Source: Aestuariimicrobium soli (GTDB lineage Bacteria > Actinomycetota > Actinomycetes > Propionibacteriales > Propionibacteriaceae). From it: a stretch of DNA of 64,000 nucleotides. The stretch covers positions 372,001 to 436,000 of the forward strand of contig NZ_JBPJSQ010000002.1 of the NCBI RefSeq assembly GCF_051192575.1, in the 5' to 3' direction. Both the position numbers and the translations under genes were made by a program. Below are positions 31,936 through 40,091 of the stretch, piece by piece; the first letter of the stretch is position 1; each line of letters begins with the position of its first letter. Under the pieces are notes generated by a model. It worked only from the letters and a program-made list of their open reading frames with translations, had not been told where the DNA came from and searched no databases.

Positions 31936-34677
31936 TCAGGAATCCCCACCGGCATTGCCGGAGGAACCGGCGGCCGGGTTCATCAGGTCGTACTTCTCGG
32001 CCGCCTCGCGGGCCCACTCCGCAGGCACCTGACCCTGCTTGGCCAGCATCTGCAGCGTGCGGACCACGATCGAGGGGCCGTCGATGTGGAAGAAGCGACG
32101 GGCAGCAGCGCGGGTGTCGGAGAAGCCGAAGCCGTCCGCACCCAGCGAGATGAAGTCCCCGGGCACCCACTGGGCGATCTGGTCCTGCACCTGGCGCATG
32201 TAGTCCGAGACCGCGATGACCGGGCCCGGACGACCCTGCAGCCGCTCGGTGACGTAGGGCACGCGCTCCTCGCCGTGCAGGAAGCTGGCCTCGTCGGCCT
32301 CGAGGCCGTCGCGGCGCAGTTCGCCCCAGCTGGTCACCGACCAGACGTCGGCGACCACTCCGTAGTCGTTCTTCAACAGCTCCTGGGCCTCCAGCGCCCA
32401 CGGCACGCCCACGCCCGAGGCGAGGATCTGCGCCCGACGGGCGTCCTCACCGACCCCGTCGAAGGAGCCCTCCTTGAGCAGGTACATGCCCTTGACGATG
32501 CCCTCGGCATCCACGTTCTCGGGCTCGACCGGTTGCACCAGCGGCTCGTTGTAGACCGTCAGGTAGTAGATGACGTCCTCGGGGTTCTCCCCGTACATCC
32601 GGCGCAGACCGTCCTTGACGATGTGGGCGATCTCGTAGCCGTAGGCCGGGTCGTAGCTGACGACGGCCGTGTTGGTGGCGGCCAGCATGGGCGAGTGACC
32701 GTCCATGTGCTGGGTGCCCTCACCGGTCAGGGTCGTCCGGCCGGCCGTCGCGCCCACCAGGAAGCCGCGACCCAGCTGGTCGGCGGCGGCCCAGATGCCG
32801 TCACCGGTGCGCTGGAAGCCGAACATCGAGTAGAAGACGTAGATCGGCACCATAGGCACGCCGTGGGTGGCGTACGACGTGGCGGCGGCCGTGAAGGCGG
32901 CCACCGAACCAGCCTCGTTGATGCCCATGTGCAGGATCTGACCCTGCGGGCTCTCGCGGTAGGCCAGCATCAGCTCGTGGTCGACCGGGGTGTAGTTCTG
33001 CCCGTGCGGGTTGTAGATCTTGATGGTCGGGAAGAACGAGTCCATGCCGAAGGTGCGCGCCTCGTCCGGGATGATCGGCACGACGTGCGGCGCGAACTCC
33101 TTGTCACGCATCAGGTCCTTGAGCAGGCGGACGAAGGCCATCGTCGTCGCGATCTGCTGCTGACCCGAGCCCTTCTTGACCGACGCGTAGGCCTTGTCAT
33201 CGGGCAGCGAGAGGGCCTTGGCCTGGTCACGGCGCTCGGGCAGGAATCCGCCCAGTTCCTGACGACGCTGCTTGAGGTACTGGATGCGCGGATCGTCGTC
33301 ACCGGGGTGGTAGTAGGGCGGCTCGTAGGGGTTGGCCTCGAGCTGCTCGTCGGTGATCGGGATCTGCAGGCGGTCGCGGAAGCCCTTGAGGTCGTCCAGC
33401 GCCAGCTTCTTCATCTGGTGGGTCGCGTTGCGACCGGCGAAGTGCTTGCCCAGGAAGTAGCCCTTGATGGTCTGGGCGAGGATCACGGTCGGGGCGCCGG
33501 TCAGCTTGGTGGCGGCGTCGTAGGCGGCGTAGACCTTCTGGTAGTCGTGGCCACCACGGGCCAGGCGCCAGATGTCGTCGTCCGACCAGTCCTCGACCAT
33601 CTTCGCGGTGCGCGGATCGCGCCCGAAGAAGTGCTCGCGCACGTAGGCACCGTCGTTGGCCTTGAAGGTCTGGTAGTCACCGTCGGTGGTGGCGTTCATC
33701 AGGTTGACGAGCGCACCCTCGGTGTCCTTGGCCAGCAGTTCGTCCCAGCCACGACCCCAGACGACCTTGATGACGTTCCAGCCGGCACCGCGGAAGAACG
33801 CCTCGAGCTCCTGCATGATCTTGCCGTTGCCACGCACCGGGCCGTCGAGACGCTGCAGGTTGCAGTTGATCACGAAGGTGAGGTTGTCGAGCTCCTCGTT
33901 GGCGGCCAGCTGCAGCAGGCCGCGCGACTCCGGCTCGTCCATCTCGCCGTCGCCGAGGAAGGCCCACACCCGCTGCTGCGAGGTGTCCTTGAGGCCGCGG
34001 TTGTGCAGGTAGCGGTTGAACTGTGCCTGGTGGATGGCGTTCATGGGGCCGATGCCCATCGACACCGTCGGGAACTCCCAGAACTCCGGCATCTGCCGGG
34101 GGTGGGGGTACGACGGCAGCGGGTGCGGCTTCGACTTCTCCTGACGGAACGCGTCGAGCTGCTCCTCGGTGAGGCGCCCCTCGAGGAAGCCTCGGGCGTA
34201 CATGCCGGGCGAGGCGTGGCCCTGGAAGAAGATCTGGTCACCACCACCGGGGTGGTCCTTGCCCCGCCAGAAGTGGTTGAGGCCCACCTCGTACAGGGTG
34301 GTCGCCGAGGCGTAGGTCGAGATGTGCCCGCCGACGCCGATGCCGGGGCGCTGCGCCCGGTGCACCATCACGGCGGCGTTCCACCGCAGCAGGCGACGTA
34401 CCTCGCGCTCGAGGGCCTCGTCACCCGGGTACTCGGGCTCCTGGTCGGCCGGGATGGTGTTGATGTAGTCGCTGCTCGTCAGGGACGGGACGCCGATCTG
34501 CTGCTCACGTGCACGCTCCAGGAGTTTCAGCATCACGTAGCGAGCACGGTTGCGTCCCCCCTGTTCGATGATGCCGTCCAGCGACTCCAACCACTCCGAG
34601 GTCTCCTCGGGATCCGCATCGGGAAGGGTGGTGGGAAGACCGTTGATGATCGGGCCGGACTCCTCGCGCTGGGTCAC
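31936..34677 (-). CDS. aceE: Pyruvate dehydrogenase E1 component, homodimeric
   Basis: 913 aa, full length for the AceE-type enzyme used by actinobacteria. It decarboxylates pyruvate with thiamine diphosphate and passes the acetyl group to the E2 lipoyl domain. The ThDP motif is visible as GDGEMDEPESRG...LDNLTFVINCNLQRLDGPVRGN. Substrate-loop segments (HGHVQRPGIGVGGHISTYASAT-like; FFQGHASPGMYARGFLEGRL) and the C-terminal DGFGFSDTRAAARRFFHID are typical. GTG start at 34677 with AAAGGAA 8 nt upstream. No E2 or E3 genes lie in the window. It is divergent from the GNAT gene and convergent with the LLM gene. Confidence 0.98.
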   Translation of the reverse strand: MTQREESGPIINGLPTTLPDADPEETSEWLESLDGIIEQGGRNRARYVMLKLLERAREQQIGVPSLTSSDYINTIPADQEPEYPGDEALEREVRRLLRWNAAVMVHRAQRPGIGVGGHISTYASATTLYEVGLNHFWRGKDHPGGGDQIFFQGHASPGMYARGFLEGRLTEEQLDAFRQEKSKPHPLPSYPHPRQMPEFWEFPTVSMGIGPMNAIHQAQFNRYLHNRGLKDTSQQRVWAFLGDGEMDEPESRGLLQLAANEELDNLTFVINCNLQRLDGPVRGNGKIMQELEAFFRGAGWNVIKVVWGRGWDELLAKDTEGALVNLMNATTDGDYQTFKANDGAYVREHFFGRDPRTAKMVEDWSDDDIWRLARGGHDYQKVYAAYDAATKLTGAPTVILAQTIKGYFLGKHFAGRNATHQMKKLALDDLKGFRDRLQIPITDEQLEANPYEPPYYHPGDDDPRIQYLKQRRQELGGFLPERRDQAKALSLPDDKAYASVKKGSGQQQIATTMAFVRLLKDLMRDKEFAPHVVPIIPDEARTFGMDSFFPTIKIYNPHGQNYTPVDHELMLAYRESPQGQILHMGINEAGSVAAFTAAATSYATHGVPMVPIYVFYSMFGFQRTGDGIWAAADQLGRGFLVGATAGRTTLTGEGTQHMDGHSPMLAATNTAVVSYDPAYGYEIAHIVKDGLRRMYGENPEDVIYYLTVYNEPLVQPVEPENVDAEGIVKGMYLLKEGSFDGVGEDARRAQILASGVGVPWALEAQELLKNDYGVVADVWSVTSWGELRRDGLEADEASFLHGEERVPYVTERLQGRPGPVIAVSDYMRQVQDQIAQWVPGDFISLGADGFGFSDTRAAARRFFHIDGPSIVVRTLQMLAKQGQVPAEWAREAAEKYDLMNPAAGSSGNAGGDS

Positions 34678-34772
34678 TGAGCATTCCTTTCTGATGACTG
34701 CACCTGTCCATCTTCCCCTCTCCCCCTCGGTTTGTCACAGCAGGGCCTCCAAAGCGTGGAAGCATCGGCCCC

Positions 34773-35291
34773 GTGAGCCTCTCCGTGCGCCTGCAGACCG
34801 CCGCCGACTGGGCCAAGGTGCGTGACCTTCGCCTCGAAATGCTCGCCGACACGCCCATCGCCTACCTCGAGCGACTCGAGGACGCGCTGACGTTGTCGGA
34901 CGAGGACTGGCAGCGGCGCATCTCGACCTGGGCGCCGGGGCTGGGCGAGGCGTTCGCGCTGGTCGACGCCGACGACACCTGGCTCGGGCAGTGCAGCGTC
35001 AACCTCGACCGGTGGTCGGCCATCCGGCGGGTGTGGGTCGGCGCCGTCTACGTCACGCCGTCCGCCCGAGGTGGCGGCGGTGCGGCCATGCTGATGGAGG
35101 CGGCCGCCGACTGGGCGCGGGCGATCGGCCACGACCAGCTGTGGCTGGAGGTCAACGACCACAACCCGCGGGCGATCGCCTTCTACGAACGCGAGGGCTG
35201 GGTGCGCACCGGAGGGGTGCGACCGTACCCGCTCGATCCCGAACACTCCTCCGAACTCGAGATGGTCAAGCGCCTCGGCCGGGTCGGCTGA
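34773..35291 (+). CDS. GNAT family N-acetyltransferase
   Basis: 172 aa GCN5-related acetyltransferase that uses acetyl-CoA; acceptor unknown. It has the fold order of the family: a first helix pair (DWAKVRDLRLEMLADTP), the beta4 strand IRRVWVGAVYVTPSARGGGGAAMLMEAA (acetyl-CoA pyrophosphate loop R-G-G-G-G-A), and LWLEVNDHNPRAIAFYEREGW, the classic N-x-x-A-x-x-x-Y motif. GTG start 34773. The 3' end overlaps the convergent PHP gene by 26 bp. Confidence 0.93.
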   Translation: MSLSVRLQTAADWAKVRDLRLEMLADTPIAYLERLEDALTLSDEDWQRRISTWAPGLGEAFALVDADDTWLGQCSVNLDRWSAIRRVWVGAVYVTPSARGGGGAAMLMEAAADWARAIGHDQLWLEVNDHNPRAIAFYEREGWVRTGGVRPYPLDPEHSSELEMVKRLGRVG

Positions 35292-36312
35292 ACTCGAGCA
35301 GGCGTTCCACCGGCCAGGTGGTGATGATCCGGTCGGGCTCGATGCCGGCCGCCTCGGCTCGGGCCGCCCCCAGGGCGAGGAAGTCCAGTTGGCCCGGGGC
35401 GTGAGCGTCGGTGTCGATCGCGAACAGGCAGCCCAGCTCACTGGCCAGGGCCAGCAGGTCGTCGGGTGGGTCGTTGCGTTCGGGGCGGGAGTTGATCTCG
35501 ACGGCGACGTCGAACTGCGCGCAGGCCGCGAACACCACCTCGGCGTCGAACTCCGACTGGCCGCGCACCTTCGACTCGCCACGCGGGCCCTTCTCGACCT
35601 TTCGCCCCGTGCAGTGGCCCAGCACGGTGGTGCGGGGGTTGGCGATCGCACCCACCATGCGGCGGGTCATGTACTGGGCATCCATCTGCAGCTTGGAGTG
35701 CACGGAGGCGACCACGATGTCGAGGTCGGCGAGCAGGTCGTCACGCTGGTCGAGTGACCCGTCGTCGAGAATGTCGACCTCGATGCCGCGCAGCACCCGA
35801 ATGTCGGGCTGCTCGCTCTGCACCCGGGCGATCTCGACCCATTGCTCGGTCAGCCGCTCGGCCGACAGCCCGTTGGCCACCCGGAGCCTGGGCGAGTGGT
35901 CGGTCACGGCCAGGTACTCACGTCCGAGTCGAGCCGCGGTGGCGACCATCTCGGCGAGCGGGGAACCGCCGTCCGACCAGGTGGTGTGGGTGTGCAGGTC
36001 GCCCCTGAGGTCGGCCAGCAGGGACGACTCGGCCAGCGGCCGCTGCCCCCACTGGCGCAGGTCGGCCAGCGCGGTGGGAATGCCGCCGCCCGCCGCCTCC
36101 CGGATCACCGCGGCGGTGCTGGGCCCGACTCCGGGAATCGACTGCCAGGCGTCGCTCCCGGCGAGCACCGCGAGGTCGTCCGGTGTCAGGGTGGCGAGTG
36201 CATCGGCCGCCTTGCGGTAGGCCTCGACCCGGCGGGTCTCGTCGCGCCGGCGCTCGCGCCAGAACGCGACCTCGCGCAGCGCCTCCACCGGTCCGATCGT
36301 CTCTGCAGCCAT
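35266..36312 (-). CDS. PHP-domain phosphoesterase with HhH region (PolX C-terminal type)
   Basis: 348 aa from the ATG at 36312; the frame is open far upstream but antisense to fabD and fasR, so that is not coding. Residues ~1-90 contain a helix-hairpin-helix unit (SIPGVGPSTAAVIREAAGG). From ~105 the PHP domain begins with metal ligands in RGDLHTHTTWSDG (H-x-H), VTDHSP, E in RGIEVDIL, H in VASVHSK, H in LGHCTGR and D-x-H in AIDTDAHAP. The set is complete, so it should be an active phosphatase or nuclease of the PolX/HisJ kind. TAGACT lies 7 nt upstream (leaderless). Confidence 0.92.
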   Translation of the reverse strand: MAAETIGPVEALREVAFWRERRRDETRRVEAYRKAADALATLTPDDLAVLAGSDAWQSIPGVGPSTAAVIREAAGGGIPTALADLRQWGQRPLAESSLLADLRGDLHTHTTWSDGGSPLAEMVATAARLGREYLAVTDHSPRLRVANGLSAERLTEQWVEIARVQSEQPDIRVLRGIEVDILDDGSLDQRDDLLADLDIVVASVHSKLQMDAQYMTRRMVGAIANPRTTVLGHCTGRKVEKGPRGESKVRGQSEFDAEVVFAACAQFDVAVEINSRPERNDPPDDLLALASELGCLFAIDTDAHAPGQLDFLALGAARAEAAGIEPDRIITTWPVERLLEFSRPGRGA

Positions 36313-36319
36313 GCGCCCG

Positions 36320-36325
36320 AGTCTA
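36320..36325 (-). promoter_or_regulatory. -10 element TAGACT, leaderless layout, for PHP gene
   Basis: TAGACT (36325 down to 36320) ends 7 nt before the ATG at 36312, 38 bp from the divergent fasR-like gene. Confidence 0.6.
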
Positions 36326-36363
36326 GGGAGCCCGAGTCTGGGGCAGTTTAGGATCGGGTCACC

Positions 36364-37542
36364 ATGATCGAACTCGACGCCGAGCACCGCGCCGCCCTCG
36401 TGCAGCGACTGGGCCAGACCACCGCGCAGATGACCACGGCCGCCGTGGCCGCCATGGAGGAACGACTGCCCTGGTTCCGTGAGATGGACGCCGAGGAGCG
36501 GTCCTGGATCATGCTGGTCGCCCGCGGCGGCATCGACGGGTTCGCGAACTGGTTCCAGACTCCCGACTCGGCCCACAGTTCGTCCACGGCCATCTTCGAT
36601 CGGGCGCCGCGGGCGCTGACCCGCCGGGTGAGTCTGCTGCAGACGGTGGAACTCGTGCGGGTCACCATCGCCGTCGTCGAGGAACAGATCGAGTCGTTGA
36701 TGCCCGCGGACGACCGCCCGGTGCTGCGCACGGCCATCGTCGAGTACTCCCGCGAAGTCGCCTTCGGCGCCGCCGAGGTCTACGCCCGGGCCGCCGAGAT
36801 CCGCGGCTCGTGGGACTCCCGCCTCGAGGCCCTGGTCGTCGACGCCGTGGTGCGGGCCGAGACCGACGAGACCGTCATCTCGCGCGCGTCGACCCTGGGG
36901 TGGGTGGCGGGCACGAAGGTGGCCGTGGCCGTCGGGCGCGCCCCACTGGCGGCCGATCGAGACCTGGACGATGTGCGCCACGCCGCCGAGCGCCACAAGC
37001 TGGCGCTGCTGGCGGCCGTGCAGGGCGATCGGCTGGTGCTGATCTGTTCGGGAGCGGCCATCGTCGATGCAGCCTCGGCCGTCGACGCGGTCTCGCGGCT
37101 GACGCACCACTTCGGGGAGGGCCCCGTCGTGGTCGGGCCCGTGGTCGACGACCTCGTCGACGCGTCGGTGTCGGCCCGCGCCGCGATCGCCGGGCATCGC
37201 GCCGCCATCGCCTGGCCCGAGGGCGCGCGGACGCTCGCCGCCGCCGAACTGCTGCCGGAACGCACGCTGATGGGCGACGGACATGCCCGGCGGGCGCTGG
37301 TCGATGACGTGTTCACCCCGCTGGAGGCGGCCGGGGGCGACCTGTTGGCCACCACGGTCGCCTTCCTCGACAACGCCGGGTCGGTCGAGGCCACCGCGCG
37401 GGCGGTGTTCATTCACGCCAACACGGTGCGCTACCGCCTCAAGCGCATTCAGGAGGTGACCGGGTACTCCCCCATGGACGCCCGCGACGCCTACGTGCTG
37501 CGGTTGGCGATCACCCTGGGACGACTGGCCGGCACCCGCTGA
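36364..37542 (+). CDS. FasR-like PucR/CdaR-family regulator of fatty acid synthesis
   Basis: 392 aa. The N-terminal ~150 residues are helical (RsbR-like: HRAALVQRLGQTTAQMTTAAVAAMEERLPWF), the middle is a GGDEF-like PucR domain, and the C-terminus is the PucR HTH (ARAVFIHANTVRYRLKRIQEVTGYSPMDARDAYVLRLAITL). Position immediately upstream of fabD-fabH-acpP-fabF is the same as Streptomyces fasR, which activates that operon; the function is carried over by synteny. It lies 177 bp from fabD, with two palindromes in the gap. ATG 36364. Confidence 0.88.
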   Translation: MIELDAEHRAALVQRLGQTTAQMTTAAVAAMEERLPWFREMDAEERSWIMLVARGGIDGFANWFQTPDSAHSSSTAIFDRAPRALTRRVSLLQTVELVRVTIAVVEEQIESLMPADDRPVLRTAIVEYSREVAFGAAEVYARAAEIRGSWDSRLEALVVDAVVRAETDETVISRASTLGWVAGTKVAVAVGRAPLAADRDLDDVRHAAERHKLALLAAVQGDRLVLICSGAAIVDAASAVDAVSRLTHHFGEGPVVVGPVVDDLVDASVSARAAIAGHRAAIAWPEGARTLAAAELLPERTLMGDGHARRALVDDVFTPLEAAGGDLLATTVAFLDNAGSVEATARAVFIHANTVRYRLKRIQEVTGYSPMDARDAYVLRLAITLGRLAGTR

Positions 37543-37633
37543 TCGACCGACGAAGCGACGGGAATGACAGCGGTGTGATTCACGGCATCCGACAAGCTGG
37601 CCGCCGCCGCCACGGATGACCACTCGCCGAGAC

Positions 37634-37652
37634 CTTGTGGGGATCCCACAAG
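37634..37652. promoter_or_regulatory. Palindrome upstream of fabD, candidate regulator site
   Basis: Perfect 8-bp arms CTTGTGGG (37634-37641) and CCCACAAG (37645-37652) around GAT, 68 bp before the fabD GTG. Candidate binding site for the FasR-like protein or another lipid regulator. Confidence 0.6.
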
Positions 37653-37666
37653 AGGCCACCAGAACA

Positions 37667-37680
37667 TTTCGTGGACGAAA
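37667..37680. promoter_or_regulatory. Second palindrome upstream of fabD
   Basis: TTTCG (37667-37671) and CGAAA (37676-37680) around TGGA, 39 bp before the fabD start. It is shorter than the 37634 site and in the area expected for the core promoter. Confidence 0.4.
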
Positions 37681-37719
37681 CAGAGCGCCGACCCCACCGC
37701 TCCCGGCAGAGTTGACGCT

Positions 37720-38664
37720 GTGATTGCCATCGTCGCGCCCGGACAGGGCGCCCAGACACCCGGCTTCCTGGCCCCGTGGCTCGAGCTTGACTCGTTCCGC
37801 GACCTGCTCGCGACCCTCTCGGAGGCGGCCGAGCTCGACCTCGCCCAGCTGGCCACCGAGGCCGACGCCGACACCATCCGCGACACCGCCATCGCGCAGC
37901 CGCTGCTCGTCGCGGCCGGCATCGCCACCGCAGCCGAGCTCGTCCCCGACCTGCCCGCCGACAGCGTGACCGCGGGACACTCCGTCGGTGAGATCACCGC
38001 GGCCGCCCTGGCCGGCGTGCTCTCCCCCACCGATGCCATGACCTTCGTGGCCACCCGCGGTCGAGGCATGGCCGAGGCATCGGCCCTTCGTCCGACCTCG
38101 ATGACCGCCGTGGTCGGCGGGAACGCCGACGAGGTGCTCGCCGCCATCGAGAAGCACGGGCTCACCCCGGCCAACAACAACGGCTCCGGCCAGGTGGTCG
38201 CCGCCGGCACCGTCGAGCAGTTGGCGGCGCTGGCCGAGGAGCCCCCCGCTCGCGCCCGACTCTTCCCACTCAGCGTGGCGGGTGCCTTCCACACCGAGCA
38301 CATGGCCCCGGCGCAGGATCGCCTCCGCGACCTCGCGGCCGGCCTGACCACGTCCGACCCCGGCGTCACCCTGCTGAGCAACCGCGACGGACTCCCGGTC
38401 GCCTCGGGCGCCGAGTTCCTCGACCGGTTGGTCAGCCAGGTGACCTCGCCGGTGCGCTGGGACCTCTGCCTGGAGCAGCTGCGCACGCTGGGCGGGGCGG
38501 GGGGCATCACGGGCCTGCTCGAACTGGCCCCCGCCGGCACCCTGACCGGGATCGCGAAGCGCAATCTCAAGGGCGTCGACCTGTTCAACCTCAACACTCC
38601 CGACCAGTTGGACGAGGCCCGCGCCTTCGTCCGCACCCACACCCGCGAGAGCGAGAACGCATGA
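37720..38664 (+). CDS. fabD: Malonyl-CoA:ACP transacylase
   Basis: 314 aa. It transfers malonyl groups from CoA to ACP for fatty-acid elongation. The acyltransferase start IVAPGQGAQTPGFLAPWLE and nucleophile Ser in GHSVGEITAAALAGVLS are clear, with the catalytic His in VAGAFHTEHM and the Arg in the ATRGRGMAEAS segment. GTG start at 37720. First gene of the fab operon; its stop overlaps the fabH start (ATGA). The C-terminal QLDEARAFVRTHTRESENA follows the Streptomyces-type length. Confidence 0.96.
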   Translation: MIAIVAPGQGAQTPGFLAPWLELDSFRDLLATLSEAAELDLAQLATEADADTIRDTAIAQPLLVAAGIATAAELVPDLPADSVTAGHSVGEITAAALAGVLSPTDAMTFVATRGRGMAEASALRPTSMTAVVGGNADEVLAAIEKHGLTPANNNGSGQVVAAGTVEQLAALAEEPPARARLFPLSVAGAFHTEHMAPAQDRLRDLAAGLTTSDPGVTLLSNRDGLPVASGAEFLDRLVSQVTSPVRWDLCLEQLRTLGGAGGITGLLELAPAGTLTGIAKRNLKGVDLFNLNTPDQLDEARAFVRTHTRESENA

Positions 38665-39653
38665 GCCTGCACGCCAGCCAGGGCGCCAAGTACGCCCGCA
38701 TCCTGTCCGTCGGTGGCTACCGCGGCAGCCGCGTCGTCGACAACGAAGAGATGTGCACGATGATCGACTCGTCGGACGAGTGGATCCGCCAGCGCACCGG
38801 CATCGTCGAGCGCCGCTGGGTGGCCGAGGGTGAGACTCCCCGCACCATGGCGGTGGCGGCGGCGAAGAAGGCCCTCGACCGGGCCAACCTGACCGCCAAC
38901 CAGATCTCGGCCGTGATCTGCTCGACCGTCACCCACTTCCAGCAGACCCCGTCGCTGGCCTGTCTGGTCGCCGACGACCTGGGGTGCGCCTCTCCCGCGG
39001 CGTTCGACATCTCGGCCGCCTGCGCGGGCTTCTGCTACGCGGTGGCCCAGGCGGAGTCGCTCGTCCGCTCGGGTGCCAGCCAGTACGTGCTGGTGATCGG
39101 CGTCGAGGCCCTGTCGATGCTCACCGACCTGACCGACCGTTCGACGGCCTTCCTGTTCTCCGACGGCGCCGGCGCCGCGGTGATCGGCCCCTCCGACACC
39201 CCCGGCATCGGGCCGGTGGTGTGGGGTTCCGACCCGTCGCAGGCCGAGGTGATCGAGGTCGACGACTGGCGCGACACCCACGACACCGAGGGTGCGGGCC
39301 CGTTCATCACCATGGAGGGTCAGAAGGTCTTCCGCTGGGCCACCACTTTCATCGCCGACAAGGCCCGCGAGACCCTGCGGGTCGCCGGGCTCACCCCCGA
39401 CGAACTCGATGTCTTCATTCCCCACCAGGCCAACAACCGCATCACTGACTCGATGCTGCGCCACCTCAAGCTGCCCGAGTCGGTCGTGGTGAGCCGCGAC
39501 ATCGTCGGCATGGGCAACTCGTCGGCGGCCTCGGTGCCGCTGGCCATGGAGGCCCTGCTCGAGTCGGGAGAGGCCTCCTCGGGCCAGACCGCGCTGACCA
39601 TCGGCTTCGGCGCCGGCCTCGTGTTCGCCGGACAGGTCGTCGTGCTTCCCTGA
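38661..39653 (+). CDS. fabH: Beta-ketoacyl-ACP synthase III
   Basis: 330 aa. It condenses a primer acyl-CoA with malonyl-ACP and, in actinobacteria, chooses straight or branched primers. Catalytic triad: C121 in DISAACAGFCYA, His in FIPHQANNRI and Asn in GMGNSSAAS. The N-terminal SSDEWIRQRTGI is typical. ATG 38661 overlaps the fabD stop, so it is translationally coupled. It ends 91 bp before acpP. Confidence 0.97.
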   Translation: MSLHASQGAKYARILSVGGYRGSRVVDNEEMCTMIDSSDEWIRQRTGIVERRWVAEGETPRTMAVAAAKKALDRANLTANQISAVICSTVTHFQQTPSLACLVADDLGCASPAAFDISAACAGFCYAVAQAESLVRSGASQYVLVIGVEALSMLTDLTDRSTAFLFSDGAGAAVIGPSDTPGIGPVVWGSDPSQAEVIEVDDWRDTHDTEGAGPFITMEGQKVFRWATTFIADKARETLRVAGLTPDELDVFIPHQANNRITDSMLRHLKLPESVVVSRDIVGMGNSSAASVPLAMEALLESGEASSGQTALTIGFGAGLVFAGQVVVLP

Positions 39654-39744
39654 CCGCTCCGGTCACCCCAGAACTCCTGCGAACTACTCGAGTGTTCGCA
39701 GGCCCGGAGCACCCGCTCCACCACCCAAGAAAGAGGAGGGCCCC

Positions 39745-39990
39745 ATGGCCAGCACCGAAGAGATCCGCGCCGACCTCGCCGAGATCGTCAACGACGTCGC
39801 CGGAGTCGCGGCCGACGACGTTCAGCTCGACAAGTCGTTCACCGATGACCTGGACGTCGACTCGCTGTCGATGGTCGAGATCATCTACGCCTGCGAGGAG
39901 AAGTTCGGCGTCTCGATCCCCGACGAGGACGCCAAGAACCTGAAGACCGTCGGCGACGCCGTGGCCTTCATCGAGCGCGCCCAGGCCTGA
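39745..39990 (+). CDS. acpP: Acyl carrier protein
   Basis: 81 aa acidic helical protein that carries growing acyl chains. The phosphopantetheine site is S40 in the DSL motif (DDLDVDSLSMVEIIYACEEKF). The ribosome site AGGAGG lies 8 nt upstream of the ATG, stronger than those of its neighbours, as expected for an abundant protein. Confidence 0.98.
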   Translation: MASTEEIRADLAEIVNDVAGVAADDVQLDKSFTDDLDVDSLSMVEIIYACEEKFGVSIPDEDAKNLKTVGDAVAFIERAQA

Positions 39991-40037
39991 CCTGACGCTG
40001 GCCGCGGGTGGGCCCACCCGCGGCCAGCGCCCACCAC

Positions 40038-40079
40038 CACCAACTGCCCGACCCACCAACTGCCCGACCCACCAACTGC
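40038..40079 (+). repeat. Three copies of a 15-bp tandem repeat between acpP and fabF
   Basis: CACCAACTGCCCGAC occurs at 40038-40052 and 40053-40067, and partly again from 40068 (CACCAACTGC). It fills half of the 101-bp acpP-fabF gap and is preceded by a GC-rich inverted repeat (GGCCGCGGGTGGGC/GCCCACCCGCGGCC-like, 40000-40026). Expansion could change the mRNA leader of fabF. Confidence 0.75.
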
Positions 40080-40091
40080 ACGGAGCACGCC

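Noticed and set aside
30254..32401. Apparent fusion of DUF3052 to a long N-terminal part.
   Set aside because: The extension is antisense to the luciferase-like gene; a GTG at 30661 with a ribosome site gives the normal DUF3052 length.
32086..34680. An 864-codon plus-strand frame opposite aceE.
   Set aside because: AceE is unambiguous; the opposite frame has no motif and typical antisense composition.
35266..38640. A very long minus-strand open frame covering fabD, fasR and the PHP gene.
   Set aside because: Only its 3' 349 codons (from 36312) match a family. The rest is antisense to well-supported genes and has the Gly/Arg/Val/Glu-rich composition of shadow frames in high-GC DNA.
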